This document shows, in pieces, positions 54,019 through 63,656 of a DNA stretch of 64,000 nt. The position numbers and the translations under genes are program-made. The DNA is from an uncultured Microcaldota archaeon. Its GTDB lineage: Archaea > Micrarchaeota > Micrarchaeia > Anstonellales > Bilamarchaeaceae. The stretch covers positions 1-64,000 of the forward strand of contig CAIKOA010000030.1 of the NCBI GenBank assembly GCA_903828955.1. Direction: 5' to 3'. The notes beneath the pieces are model-generated. The model saw only the letters and a list, made by a program, of their open reading frames with translations. It did no database searches and was not told where the DNA came from. The first letter of the stretch is position 1. Each line of letters starts with the position of its first letter.

Positions 54019-54782
54019 GCCTTATTCACCTTTCCTGAGCGCACAAAAGTATTTTCTGAAGAAGGCGGAGAAGAAGTTCTCCTCCTGCTCGCAGGGAAAT
54101 CATTCACTATTTCGACCGGGTTCTCCCCGAACCTTCTGCACAGCCTGTGCTCGGCCATGAGAAGCTTCCTTTTCACTTCAGGAAACTCGCCCCAGCTCCT
54201 GTTCCGCAGCGAGTCCTGGATTTGCGAAAGCGATTCCTTGTTTCCGAGCAATTCAAGGGCGGAAGCCGCCTCAAAAAGGATTTTTGCGTTGTTTTCGTCC
54301 CGCAGAGTCCTGAAAAGCAGAATTGAGAAATGTTCTTCATCATCGTATTGGAAACGGCCCCTTACAAAATGGTCCGCGAGGCACTTTATCGCCTTTGCAA
54401 CCTTTTCCGGGCCCCCATGAAGGTTTCCGGTCGTTAGAGTTGTCATAAGGCCTGAAATCGATTGCAGTTCCATCTCGTCCAGGAGCGCAAGCGCCTCCTT
54501 TGCGCTTTCTCCGACATCCTGCGCATGCATTTCCTGGAGCTCGCGGAGCGCCTCCGCCGCCTCCCACATGCTCGTATTCAGCTGCCTGGAAACAAACCTG
54601 TCCATCAATTCGTTTATTGCGCGCCGGTGAAAAACGGTAATTTCCCCGGTTTCTTTTCCTGCGGCGTCGAAGGCAACCCTGATTAAGCCAACGTCCGATA
54701 CTTCTTCCGGGTAAAGGCAGCGCATAAGCTCACGCTCGTCAACCTTGCTGGCTCTAATCGAACTGAAAGTCGCGGATTCCAT
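54015..54782 (-). CDS. HEAT-like helical-repeat hypothetical protein
   Basis: 255 aa; repeated helical pairs (AKILFEAASALELLGNKESLSQIQDSLRNRSW). Confidence 0.6.
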   Translation of the reverse strand: MESATFSSIRASKVDERELMRCLYPEEVSDVGLIRVAFDAAGKETGEITVFHRRAINELMDRFVSRQLNTSMWEAAEALRELQEMHAQDVGESAKEALALLDEMELQSISGLMTTLTTGNLHGGPEKVAKAIKCLADHFVRGRFQYDDEEHFSILLFRTLRDENNAKILFEAASALELLGNKESLSQIQDSLRNRSWGEFPEVKRKLLMAEHRLCRRFGENPVEIVNDFPASRRRTSSPPSSENTFVRSGKVNKA

Positions 54783-54981
54783 TCATATCACATCAATTGA
54801 CCTGGGAGGATCGATGCAGTTATCTTCAGTAAAAGGGTTTTTAAATCCAGTTATCTTGCTCTCTTTTTGCCCTTTTGAGTAAAACGGCCCCCATTTTAAC
54901 GCTTTTCTCCAAAACCAGGCTAATTCGAGGGTGCGCAGCCCCTTCTCCCAAATTTAAATATCTTGCCTTCCAATTCATTCC

Positions 54982-55740
54982 ATGCAGGTCCTCAAATTGG
55001 GCGGAAGCGCCCTCACGGATAAGACCGCCTACATGAAGGCGGATGAGAGAAATATTCTCTCCCTTGCAGGCATGCTCGGAAGGGTTTGGAAGGGCGGAGT
55101 TCACGATTTAATTTTAATCCACGGGGCGGGCTCCTTCGGCCACCCCCTTGTAGTCAAGTATAAGCTCCAAAACGGGGTTAAAACGCCCGAGCAGATGCTT
55201 GGCGCGGCGATTACGCACTCCGCCTGCTCGAGGCTCTCAGAGATGGTTGTGAGCGGCCTGAACTCATATGGGATTCCTGCGGTTTCCCTTCCTCCTTCGC
55301 TTCTTGGGCACATGGAGAATAAGCGGCTAACCAGGTTCAACCGAAAGCCCGTGGATGACCTTCTTTCCCTCGGCTACCTTCCCGTTCTTTACGGGGACAT
55401 GGTTCCGGATACGAAGCTTGGATGCGCAGCCTGCTCAGGAGACCAGCTCGTTTCCTGGTTTGGAAAGGACGCGGAGAGAGTAGTTCTGGGCACGAACGTG
55501 GACGGCGTTCTTGCGGAAGGAAAGCTAGTTCCTGAAATAAACAAGAAAAATTTCCCCTCAATTTCCAAGCACTTCAGCGACAAGGAAACAAAGCATGCGG
55601 ATGTAACTGGTGGAATGGAGGGAAAAATCCGGGAATTGCTCGGAATCGGAAAGCCCTGCTATATCGCAAACGCATTGCGCCCCGAGAGAATCGAGGCATT
55701 ATTGATGGGAAAAAGCGCCCCCTCAACCCTGGTAAAGTAG
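54982..55740 (+). CDS. ipk: Isopentenyl phosphate kinase
   Basis: MQVLKLGGSALTDK, LILIHGAGSFGHPLVVKY, LPVLYGDMVPDTKLGCAACSGDQLV, DVTGGMEGKIRELL. Confidence 0.93.
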   Translation: MQVLKLGGSALTDKTAYMKADERNILSLAGMLGRVWKGGVHDLILIHGAGSFGHPLVVKYKLQNGVKTPEQMLGAAITHSACSRLSEMVVSGLNSYGIPAVSLPPSLLGHMENKRLTRFNRKPVDDLLSLGYLPVLYGDMVPDTKLGCAACSGDQLVSWFGKDAERVVLGTNVDGVLAEGKLVPEINKKNFPSISKHFSDKETKHADVTGGMEGKIRELLGIGKPCYIANALRPERIEALLMGKSAPSTLVK

Positions 55741-55800
55741 CATTTTTTCATTTTTCCCCAACTCAACCATATTTATACTTTTCCCCACATAATACTATAT

Positions 55801-56904
55801 ATGAAAGATGGCGCAAAGCCACCACCGTCCGGCCCCGGGCAAGTGCAAATGCCAGGGGGAGAGGCCCAGATTCCAAGGGCTCCTCCGCCTTCACGCAGAT
55901 CTGACCCTTTTCTAAAATCTCCAACGAGCGGCAGCCCGCCTCCGGCTCCCTTTGCAAACAAGCCCCCAATTTCAAATGATCCACAAAACCTGCTGACCGA
56001 TGGAAAAGCCCCTGCAGGCGGAATTCCTGCAAGCGCTCCGGAATCTTCCGGTGCGGGGCGCCTTCCAACCCCGGCCGAGGGCTCAGCGGCAATTTCAGAA
56101 TCTTCCGGAGATCGGCGCCTTCCAACACCGCCCGGAGGAATACGGCCAAAGCGGCCGGATCCTTCAACACTTAGGCACACAGGAGCCAACCCTTTTGCAG
56201 CTCCAATCGAATCAAAACCGCCTTTCAATGGAGAGGCCCCGCTTACTGAGCCGCCCGCGGCAAAACCACAGCCTCCGGCTGCAAATGCTTCTCCGGTTCA
56301 AGAGGTTCCCGCTCCAAAGAAAGATTCCGTAATCCCGGTTGACGTTGCCTTTGAAGAGGACGAAACAATTGCAGGCGCAATTCCTGCAGTTGAACCTTCG
56401 ATTGAAGTCACTTTTGAAGAGGATGAGCCACCGCAGGAAGAAAAACCGGCGCTGGCGATATTGGCAATGCCTTCCTTTGGGGCAATTGATGCGAACGCAA
56501 AACTCGCCTTAGAAATCCTATTCAGCATTCTTCCCGAGAATAAGGGAAAGCAGGTTGAATTGAAGGAAGGAAAAGTATTCATAGGGGGAAAGGAATGCGG
56601 CGACATTTACTCCACGAAGGGTTCCGGGACAAACCTCAGGCTCTCCTTCAAGAAGCTCGGAATTACAAATGCGCAGCTCATCAAAAATGACGAGCACGGA
56701 AAGAACGGGCTTCGTTCAAAAATCAGCTCAAGCTTCAATACCATCAATGACGCGTTCCTTGTGCGCGCATGCGAAAGCGAAACCAATGAGTATGCCGCAA
56801 TCGTCGCAAGCGCCTCAGGAGTGCGGCTCTGCTTCTACAAGGCGGCCTCGGACGCACCGAGCAATTCATTCCCTTTAAAACAGAATAAGGAAGAAGATAA
56901 ATAA
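55801..56904 (+). CDS. Pro-rich protein with C-terminal domain shared with the next gene
   Basis: Low-complexity Pro-rich N-terminus, then LALEILFSILPENKGKQVELKEGKVFIGGKECG... Confidence 0.65.
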   Translation: MKDGAKPPPSGPGQVQMPGGEAQIPRAPPPSRRSDPFLKSPTSGSPPPAPFANKPPISNDPQNLLTDGKAPAGGIPASAPESSGAGRLPTPAEGSAAISESSGDRRLPTPPGGIRPKRPDPSTLRHTGANPFAAPIESKPPFNGEAPLTEPPAAKPQPPAANASPVQEVPAPKKDSVIPVDVAFEEDETIAGAIPAVEPSIEVTFEEDEPPQEEKPALAILAMPSFGAIDANAKLALEILFSILPENKGKQVELKEGKVFIGGKECGDIYSTKGSGTNLRLSFKKLGITNAQLIKNDEHGKNGLRSKISSSFNTINDAFLVRACESETNEYAAIVASASGVRLCFYKAASDAPSNSFPLKQNKEEDK

Positions 56905-56909
56905 CAGGT

Positions 56910-57638
56910 GTGCAGATGCAGAAAAACCGCCTTAATAGCGATTCAGGAAAACATGCGTTGGTTCCGCCTCCGCACTCAAGCACTCCGGCCAGTCCGGCAA
57001 GAATTCCTGCCCCTCCCTTCAGCAACCTAGGCATGCACAAAATTTTAAGGAACAGAAACCAGGGCGAGGATCCTCTAGGTTCCTCTCCGGATTCCAAAGC
57101 GCTTCCTATTCCCCGCGAGCCTTCCAAGGTTTCCAAATCTCCCTGTGATATGATAATTGACATTACTCCTTGCGATTCAGAACCGGAAACGCGCTCCGAA
57201 CGCGCTTCCTGGGGCGTTTTCCGGACTTCTGCAATTGAGCAGGTTGTCCATAATATTTATCCGGAATTCTCCGAAACGCCATTAAGGGTAGAAAAAGGAA
57301 AGGTGCTCCTTGGCTCAAGAAAGGTGGGCTCGCTCATAAAAAAGAGGGAAGGCCCGGACTGCATCCGCATCTGGGTCGACCAGGTGCTCACGAACGAACT
57401 TAAGGAGGCATACTGCACCAGGGAGGAGCCTTCAAAGGCAGAGAAACGCCTCTCAAGGATGCTCCCGCTTTCCGCAATATGCGGAATGGTATTCGTGAAC
57501 GCTTACACCCTTGCGCAGATTCTCGAATCCAGCAGCTATGCGGCGATAATTTCCGATGGATGCGCGGTAAGGCTCGAATTCCACGAAAAGAAACGCGCGG
57601 AGCCGACCAAATCCTTCATTCTGAAGACGCACATGTAA
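56910..57638 (+). CDS. Paralog of the preceding protein (Pro-rich N-terminus plus same C-terminal domain)
   Basis: EQVVHNIYPEFSETPLRVEKGKVLLGSRKVGSLI...SSSYAAIISDGCAVRLEFHEK. Confidence 0.65.
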   Translation: MQMQKNRLNSDSGKHALVPPPHSSTPASPARIPAPPFSNLGMHKILRNRNQGEDPLGSSPDSKALPIPREPSKVSKSPCDMIIDITPCDSEPETRSERASWGVFRTSAIEQVVHNIYPEFSETPLRVEKGKVLLGSRKVGSLIKKREGPDCIRIWVDQVLTNELKEAYCTREEPSKAEKRLSRMLPLSAICGMVFVNAYTLAQILESSSYAAIISDGCAVRLEFHEKKRAEPTKSFILKTHM

Positions 57639-57732
57639 GTGATAAATTCCGCTCAATATACACAGCAGGATTTCTGCAAAAAGCCCGCTTTAATTTTTAA
57701 TTCTTGCCCTCCAATGGTCTGCGGGTGGCAGG

Positions 57733-60700
57733 ATGATTTCCAAAGTACGGAAGAGGGATGGAACTTTAGCTGATTTTAATCCGGAAAAAATAGCGAACGC
57801 AATCTGGAAGGCCGCGGAATATGTTGGCGGCCACGACAAGAAGCGCGCAGAGGAGCTTGCGCAGAAAGTCGTGAAATTGCTCGAAGAAAAATACGATGGG
57901 GCCACCCCCAGTGTTGAAGATGTGCAGGATGCGGTTGAAAAAACATTAATTGAGGAGGGCCACGCCACCACCGCCAAGGCTTATATTCTCTACCGCCACC
58001 GCAAAAGCGTCGAGCGCGAAATGAAAAGGGTGCTTGGAGTTGAAGACGACCTCAAGCTCTCCGTAAACTCGGTGCAGGTCCTCCAACGCAGATATCTTCT
58101 GCGCAATGAGTTGGGCGAAATAGTTGAAACTCCGAGCGGCCTTCTCCAGAGGGTTGCGCATGCGATCGCTTCCGCGGAAAAATCCTATGAAGGCACCGAT
58201 GAAGACGTGAAGCATTATGAGAGCGCATTTTACGAAATAATGAGCTCTTTTGAATTCATTCCCAATTCCCCCACCCTTATGAATGCGGGAACGGACATAG
58301 GGCAGCTTTCCGCCTGTTTTGTTCTTGGGATTCCGGATTCGCTTTCCGGTATTTTTGATGGGGTAAAAAATGCTGCAATGATCCACAAAAGCGGAGGGGG
58401 AACCGGATTTTCATTTTCCCGCCTCCGCCCAAAAGGGGATTTGGTTTCGAGCACCGCAGGAGTCGCTTCCGGCCCGGTTTCCTTCATGACTGTTTTCGAC
58501 CACGCAACCCACGTAATCAAGCAGGGGGGGAAAAGGCGCGGCGCAAACATGGGCGTTCTCGCGGTTTCACACCCTGACATAGAGGACTTCATTACCGCAA
58601 AACAAACCAAGGGAATTCTTGAAAATTTCAACATAAGCGTAAGCGTCGACGATAAGTTCATGAAGGCGGTTGAAAAGGACGGGGAATTTGAGCTCCTGAA
58701 CCCCCGCGGAGGGGAAGTTGTGCGCAAAGTGAGGGCGCGCAGCATCTTCAACCTGATCGCATATTCAGCGTGGAAATCCGGAGAGCCCGGAGTTCTCTTT
58801 ATGGATACGATAAACAAAACAAATACCACTCCGGATTATCCGATTGAGGCGACCAATCCTTGCGTTTCAGGCAATACGCTCGTTTCAACCGATAATGGAT
58901 TAGTCCCAATTCGAGACGTCCACAACCCCTACTGGGTTCTTGGAGGCGAGGGGACGTATAACCCGGTGACCTGGGCAGGGGAGACCGGAGAAAAGGAACT
59001 ATTTCTGGTCAAAACCAGGGCAGGTTATGAAGTTGAAGCAACCGCAGACCACAGGCTGCTCACGAAGAGAGGATGGAAACGCGTAAGCGAGCTTTCCGGA
59101 GAAGACGAGCTTGTTCTCCAGAAAGAAGCAAACTTCGGGAAGAAGCACGTTGACCGCGAGATTGCCCTCATGCTTGGCTGGATAACCGGGGATGGCCTAA
59201 TCACAAAAAATATGCAGGACGTGATTTTCTATTTTGGCGGAAATGAAAAGAAGGAATTGCTTCCAATATTCAAAACCTACCTGGACCGCATTAACGGGGT
59301 TTCCGTAAAGCCAATTGAAGACAAGACCGAAACACGCCTTAAGTATTCATCAAAAATAGCAAAGATGTTTTGCGGTTTTGGCACGATGCCTGCCCCAGCC
59401 CACGAAAAGGAAGTTCCTGCCGCGGTATTCCAAATGGACCGGGATTCCGTCAAGCACTTCCTTTCGTCCCTTTTTGCCGCGGACGGCTCGGTCCAGGGAA
59501 ACAGGGTTAAAGGCGTTAGCATCAGGCTTTCCTCAAACTCTGCAAAATTGCTTAAGCAGGTGCAAGTGCTCCTCCTTCAATTTGGGATTCTCTCAAACCT
59601 GCATCTGGAAAGGAGGAAGGCCCATTCCAAGATGATGCCTGATTCGAAGAGGAATCCAAAACTCTACCAATGTCGCGCCCAGCACGAACTTATCATCAGC
59701 AGGAGGAGCATGTTTAGGTTTATGGATGAGATCGGTTTTGCGGTTTCAGGCAAAAATGAAAAATTTGCCAGGCTCAAGCCGGAAAAAGCATATTCCGATA
59801 ACATAAACGCCTCCATAGGTTCTGTCGCACCAATCGGAACTGCGAGAGTCTACGACCTTACTGAACCGGCAACTCATTCTTTTTCCGCAAACGGGATAAT
59901 TGTGCATAATTGCGGCGAGGTCCCTATGCCTAATTTCGAATCCTGCAACCTCGGCAGCATCGACCTTGCGCGCTTTGTGGAGTTGGACTGGAGCAATAAG
60001 CCCTGGAAGAAAAAGGTGAATTGGGATAGGCTCCGCTTCGTAACCCGCCTCGCTGTCCAATTCCTGGACAATGTAATCGAATTGAACAAATACCCTCTTC
60101 CGGAGATTAAGGAAGCAACGCTGCGGCACAGAAGGATTGGGCTCGGAGTGATGGGCTTTGCAAAAATGCTCTACAAAACAGGCGTCCGTTATGACAGCAA
60201 GGAGGGCCTGGAAGCAGGAGAAGAAATAATGAAATTCATCACCAGTGAAGCGCGCAAAATGAGCCATGAACTCGGGCGCGCCCGCGGCTCCTTCCCGGAA
60301 TTCAAGAAGAGCACCTGGGCGAAAAAATACGATGCAATGAGGAATGCGACAGTGACTTCCATTGCGCCCACCGGCACCCTCTCCATGATTGCGGAAACCT
60401 CTTCAGGAATAGAGCCCCAGTTCGCGCTCGCTTACATAAAGAATGTGATGGATGGCACAAAGCTCTACTATTCCGAGCCGGTTTTCGAGCAGGTTCTCCA
60501 GCAGAAAGGATTGGATACTCCGGAACTCATGAAGAAAATAATCGAGAGGGGAAGCATAAAAGAAATGGAGGAAATTCCAAAAGACGTTCGCAACGTATTC
60601 GTAGTCTCCTACGACATTCCTGTGGAATTCCACATAAAAATGCAGGCGGATTTCCAGAAGAATACCGACCTTGCGGTGAGCAAAACGGTAAATATGCCTT

Positions 60701-60849
60701 CCACCGCAACCGTGGATGATGTGGAAAAGGCCTACATGCTCGCTTGGAAGAGCGGATGCAAGGGAATTACCGTTTACCGGGATAAATCCCGCGAAGAGCA
60801 GGTGCTCAGCGCAGGGGGCGAGGAAAAGCTAAATAAAGAGGCAGGATGA
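57733..60849 (+). CDS. Ribonucleoside-diphosphate reductase (class II-like) with embedded intein
   Basis: ATP-cone IVKVRKRDGTLADFNPEKI-like start, NSPTLMNAG, GGGTGFSFSRLRP, NP/CGEVPM..ESCNLGS, SIAPTGTLSMIAETSSGIEP. Confidence 0.93.
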   Translation: MISKVRKRDGTLADFNPEKIANAIWKAAEYVGGHDKKRAEELAQKVVKLLEEKYDGATPSVEDVQDAVEKTLIEEGHATTAKAYILYRHRKSVEREMKRVLGVEDDLKLSVNSVQVLQRRYLLRNELGEIVETPSGLLQRVAHAIASAEKSYEGTDEDVKHYESAFYEIMSSFEFIPNSPTLMNAGTDIGQLSACFVLGIPDSLSGIFDGVKNAAMIHKSGGGTGFSFSRLRPKGDLVSSTAGVASGPVSFMTVFDHATHVIKQGGKRRGANMGVLAVSHPDIEDFITAKQTKGILENFNISVSVDDKFMKAVEKDGEFELLNPRGGEVVRKVRARSIFNLIAYSAWKSGEPGVLFMDTINKTNTTPDYPIEATNPCVSGNTLVSTDNGLVPIRDVHNPYWVLGGEGTYNPVTWAGETGEKELFLVKTRAGYEVEATADHRLLTKRGWKRVSELSGEDELVLQKEANFGKKHVDREIALMLGWITGDGLITKNMQDVIFYFGGNEKKELLPIFKTYLDRINGVSVKPIEDKTETRLKYSSKIAKMFCGFGTMPAPAHEKEVPAAVFQMDRDSVKHFLSSLFAADGSVQGNRVKGVSIRLSSNSAKLLKQVQVLLLQFGILSNLHLERRKAHSKMMPDSKRNPKLYQCRAQHELIISRRSMFRFMDEIGFAVSGKNEKFARLKPEKAYSDNINASIGSVAPIGTARVYDLTEPATHSFSANGIIVHNCGEVPMPNFESCNLGSIDLARFVELDWSNKPWKKKVNWDRLRFVTRLAVQFLDNVIELNKYPLPEIKEATLRHRRIGLGVMGFAKMLYKTGVRYDSKEGLEAGEEIMKFITSEARKMSHELGRARGSFPEFKKSTWAKKYDAMRNATVTSIAPTGTLSMIAETSSGIEPQFALAYIKNVMDGTKLYYSEPVFEQVLQQKGLDTPELMKKIIERGSIKEMEEIPKDVRNVFVVSYDIPVEFHIKMQADFQKNTDLAVSKTVNMPSTATVDDVEKAYMLAWKSGCKGITVYRDKSREEQVLSAGGEEKLNKEAG
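58861..59910 (+). mobile_element. Intein with LAGLIDADG homing endonuclease (350 aa) inserted at NP/CGE of the RNR
   Basis: Starts C-VSGNTLVST, block-B-like TADHRLLTKRGW, LMLGWITGDGLI and FLSSLFAADGSV DOD motifs, ends FSANGIIVHN|C. Confidence 0.94.
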
Positions 60850-60902
60850 TATAATATTGTGTGTGGAAAGAGGCGAAGAATATTACGATTAGGTGAGCAG
60901 AT

Positions 60903-62015
60903 ATGAAAACTACGATAAGCATAATCAAGGCGGACGTGGGAAGTTATTGCGGGCACCAGCTGCCGCACCCGAATCTCTTAAGGATTGCGAAATCCGAATT
61001 GGAAGAGGCAAAGAAAGCGGGCATTCTAATTGATTATTATGTTGCAAACTGCGGAGATGACATCGACCTCATCATGACGCACGATAAGGGAGATGCGAAT
61101 GCAAAGGTGCACAAGGTTGCATGGGATGCGTTCGTTGCCGCAACTGCGGAAGCAAAAAAACTGAAGCTCTACGGAGCAGGGCAGGACCTTCTTTCCGATG
61201 CGTTTTCCGGGAATGTGAAAGGCCTTGGCCCGGGGAGCGCGGAAATGACTTTTGAAGAGAGGAAAAGCGAGCCGGTCGTTTGCTTCCTGATGGATAAAAC
61301 CGACCCGGGCGCATTCAATCTTCCCGTATACAAAATGTTTGCAGACCCCTTCACAAACGCCGGGCTGGTAATCGACCCGAACATGCACGGGGGATTCGTT
61401 TTCGAGGTGTATGATATTGAAGAGCACAAGCGCGTTCTTCTGCACACGCCAACCGAACTCTACGATTTGCTCGCGCTAATTGGCTCAACAAGCAGATACG
61501 TAATTAAACGTGTATTTCCCGGAAAGGGAAACAAGGTTCCGGAAACCGAGCCTGCCGCCTGCGTAAGCACGGACAAGCTCTTCCAGATTGCAGGAGAATA
61601 TGTTGGAAAGGACGACCCGGTTGCGATGGCGCGCGGCCAGAGCGGCCTTCCCTCAGTAGGGGAATTGGTTGAGCCCTATGCATTCCCGCACCTAGTTTCA
61701 GGGTGGATGCGTGGCTCCCATGTAGGTCCGATACTCCCCTGCTCCATGAAGGATGCCATTCCAACCCGCTTCGACGGGCCCCCACGCATAGTTGCACTGG
61801 GTTTCCAGCTCTGCGAAGGCAAGCTGATTGGCCCCAATGATATTTTTGCAGATATCGCATACGACCATGCGCGCAGTAAGGCGCTGAAGATTGCAGATTA
61901 TATGCGCAGGCATGGCCCGTTCCAGCCGCACAGGCTGCCCCCAGGGGACATGGAATACACTTCCATGCCCAAAGTAATGGAAAAATTGAAAGGAAGATTT
62001 GAGGCACTGAAGTAA
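60903..62015 (+). CDS. Bifunctional fructose-1,6-bisphosphate aldolase/phosphatase
   Basis: TTISIIKADVGSYCGHQLPHP, THDKGDANAKVHKVAWDAF, SGWMRGSHVGPILPC, RFDGPPRIVALGFQL. Confidence 0.96.
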   Translation: MKTTISIIKADVGSYCGHQLPHPNLLRIAKSELEEAKKAGILIDYYVANCGDDIDLIMTHDKGDANAKVHKVAWDAFVAATAEAKKLKLYGAGQDLLSDAFSGNVKGLGPGSAEMTFEERKSEPVVCFLMDKTDPGAFNLPVYKMFADPFTNAGLVIDPNMHGGFVFEVYDIEEHKRVLLHTPTELYDLLALIGSTSRYVIKRVFPGKGNKVPETEPAACVSTDKLFQIAGEYVGKDDPVAMARGQSGLPSVGELVEPYAFPHLVSGWMRGSHVGPILPCSMKDAIPTRFDGPPRIVALGFQLCEGKLIGPNDIFADIAYDHARSKALKIADYMRRHGPFQPHRLPPGDMEYTSMPKVMEKLKGRFEALK

Positions 62016-62972
62016 ATGGCATCCCCGGCACGCGAGTTGCACGGGTCGCAGGGCCTAAAGCAACTCGTACGCAAGCTAGAGGTTCCCGAAAACCTCAGGT
62101 TGCCCTATTCCCTTCTCGAGAAGGACGATTCGGTAAAGGTTTTCCGAAGAATCAATTTGTGCGAAAAGAAGCTCGTAATTTTTGATTTGAACCGCACTCT
62201 TAGCGCAGATGCCCTATTCCACGAGGAATATCTCATCCGCTTTATCGAAAGCCTTGCGCGAAGAATTGAAGACCCCGTGCAGATGGAGAAATTCCTCAGG
62301 GGGGTAAACCGGCTCGGAGAGGAAGGCTGCCTCTACCAACGTGGAAACATCCTTCTCAACGACGGCCGCGTGATTACGGCCAGTGGAAAAATCGTTGCGC
62401 CAAATGGCGAACCTGCGCCTGCGCCTCCTTCTCCCCACATTAAAATACATACGATGATGGACCTTCCGGTCCAGATAAGGGGCCTTGCAATGCGAAGGGG
62501 CCTCACAATGGAAGAGATATTCCAGATTGCCGCTCTTTCCCTCAGAGATACAGGGGTTGCCCCGATCCTCGCAGGCTTCAATGATAAATTGGGGAATTTC
62601 CTTGAAAGCAACAGGTTCGGGAAAAAATATGCAATCATAACTGACAATGGCGAAATGGTTGCAAGAGCGATACTTCGCCTCATGAGAATGGAGAAATTCT
62701 TCAGAAGCGAAATAATCGCAGAGGCTGAAAAAAGCGTTAATCTCCACATGATAATTGTCGAATTAATGGACAGGCACAAAGTTTCCGAGACCGAGGTCCT
62801 CATGATAGGCGATAGCTGGGGAAGCGACATCGAGCCGCTCTCAATTTTGCAAGTGGATGGAATCCACATCGCCCCTCCATATACCTACTATCCCCCTGGA
62901 GGAAAGCCTTCGGTGCGCGCCTCTTCCCTGAATTCCGCAATAGATTACCTCGAAACCACTTCCCGCAAATAA
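62016..62972 (+). CDS. HAD-family hydrolase
   Basis: VIFDLNRTLSADALF, AIITDNGEMV, LMIGDSWGSDIEPL. Confidence 0.85.
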   Translation: MASPARELHGSQGLKQLVRKLEVPENLRLPYSLLEKDDSVKVFRRINLCEKKLVIFDLNRTLSADALFHEEYLIRFIESLARRIEDPVQMEKFLRGVNRLGEEGCLYQRGNILLNDGRVITASGKIVAPNGEPAPAPPSPHIKIHTMMDLPVQIRGLAMRRGLTMEEIFQIAALSLRDTGVAPILAGFNDKLGNFLESNRFGKKYAIITDNGEMVARAILRLMRMEKFFRSEIIAEAEKSVNLHMIIVELMDRHKVSETEVLMIGDSWGSDIEPLSILQVDGIHIAPPYTYYPPGGKPSVRASSLNSAIDYLETTSRK

Positions 62973-63009
62973 TTGAAAGCCTTAAAACCGTTTTGAAGGA
63001 TATCCACGC

Positions 63010-63618
63010 ATGCAAAAGGGATTTTTACTGCTGCTTATGCTCTTCTCATCTGCATTTGCAGCTTCCGCCCTTGAATATTCAACGCTCAATCTGACCGCCA
63101 CCGACCAGAACGGGAATCCCCTTCCCAGGGCGGAATTCTTCCTTACCTGCAAAATGAGCTTTGCAACGCCGGAAAGATTCCTGTGCGCAAGCGATTCCAG
63201 TGGGAGCTGCCTGAGCGCATGCATGGATTGCGCTCCCGGGGTTTCCGCGCTAGTCCGCGGAAGATACCTCAACCACACCATTGAGCAGAACATCTCTTCC
63301 TGGAAAGGGATTGAGGGCAATTGTTCGCCTTCCTCTTCTCCCTCAAATAAGCTGGATACGTTTGCCTTCACCGTAAGCGAAGAGGAGAAGAATCTCCCCA
63401 AGAACGAAACCCAAAACGAGACTGATGGCGCTTCCGGGAACATCCCCCTAAACACAAGCATAGAAACAAAAGATTTCCAAATTAGCGCAAACAACGGGAC
63501 CGATGCCGATTATTCCACGACCGAAGCCCAAAATGTGAAAACCAACGAATCCTGCCTTCCCGCATTTGGGCTCCTGCTTTCATCCCTTGCACTGGTTGGA
63601 TTCGGCAGGCCGAAATGA
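63010..63618 (+). CDS. Secreted/membrane-anchored protein, unknown
   Basis: Signal peptide FLLLLMLFSSAFAASA, N-glycosylation-type sites, C-terminal hydrophobic tail FGLLLSSLALVGFGRPK. Confidence 0.65.
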   Translation: MQKGFLLLLMLFSSAFAASALEYSTLNLTATDQNGNPLPRAEFFLTCKMSFATPERFLCASDSSGSCLSACMDCAPGVSALVRGRYLNHTIEQNISSWKGIEGNCSPSSSPSNKLDTFAFTVSEEEKNLPKNETQNETDGASGNIPLNTSIETKDFQISANNGTDADYSTTEAQNVKTNESCLPAFGLLLSSLALVGFGRPK

Positions 63619-63656
63619 GCAAATAGGCATACCCTCTCCTTTATGCCGGATTTCCC

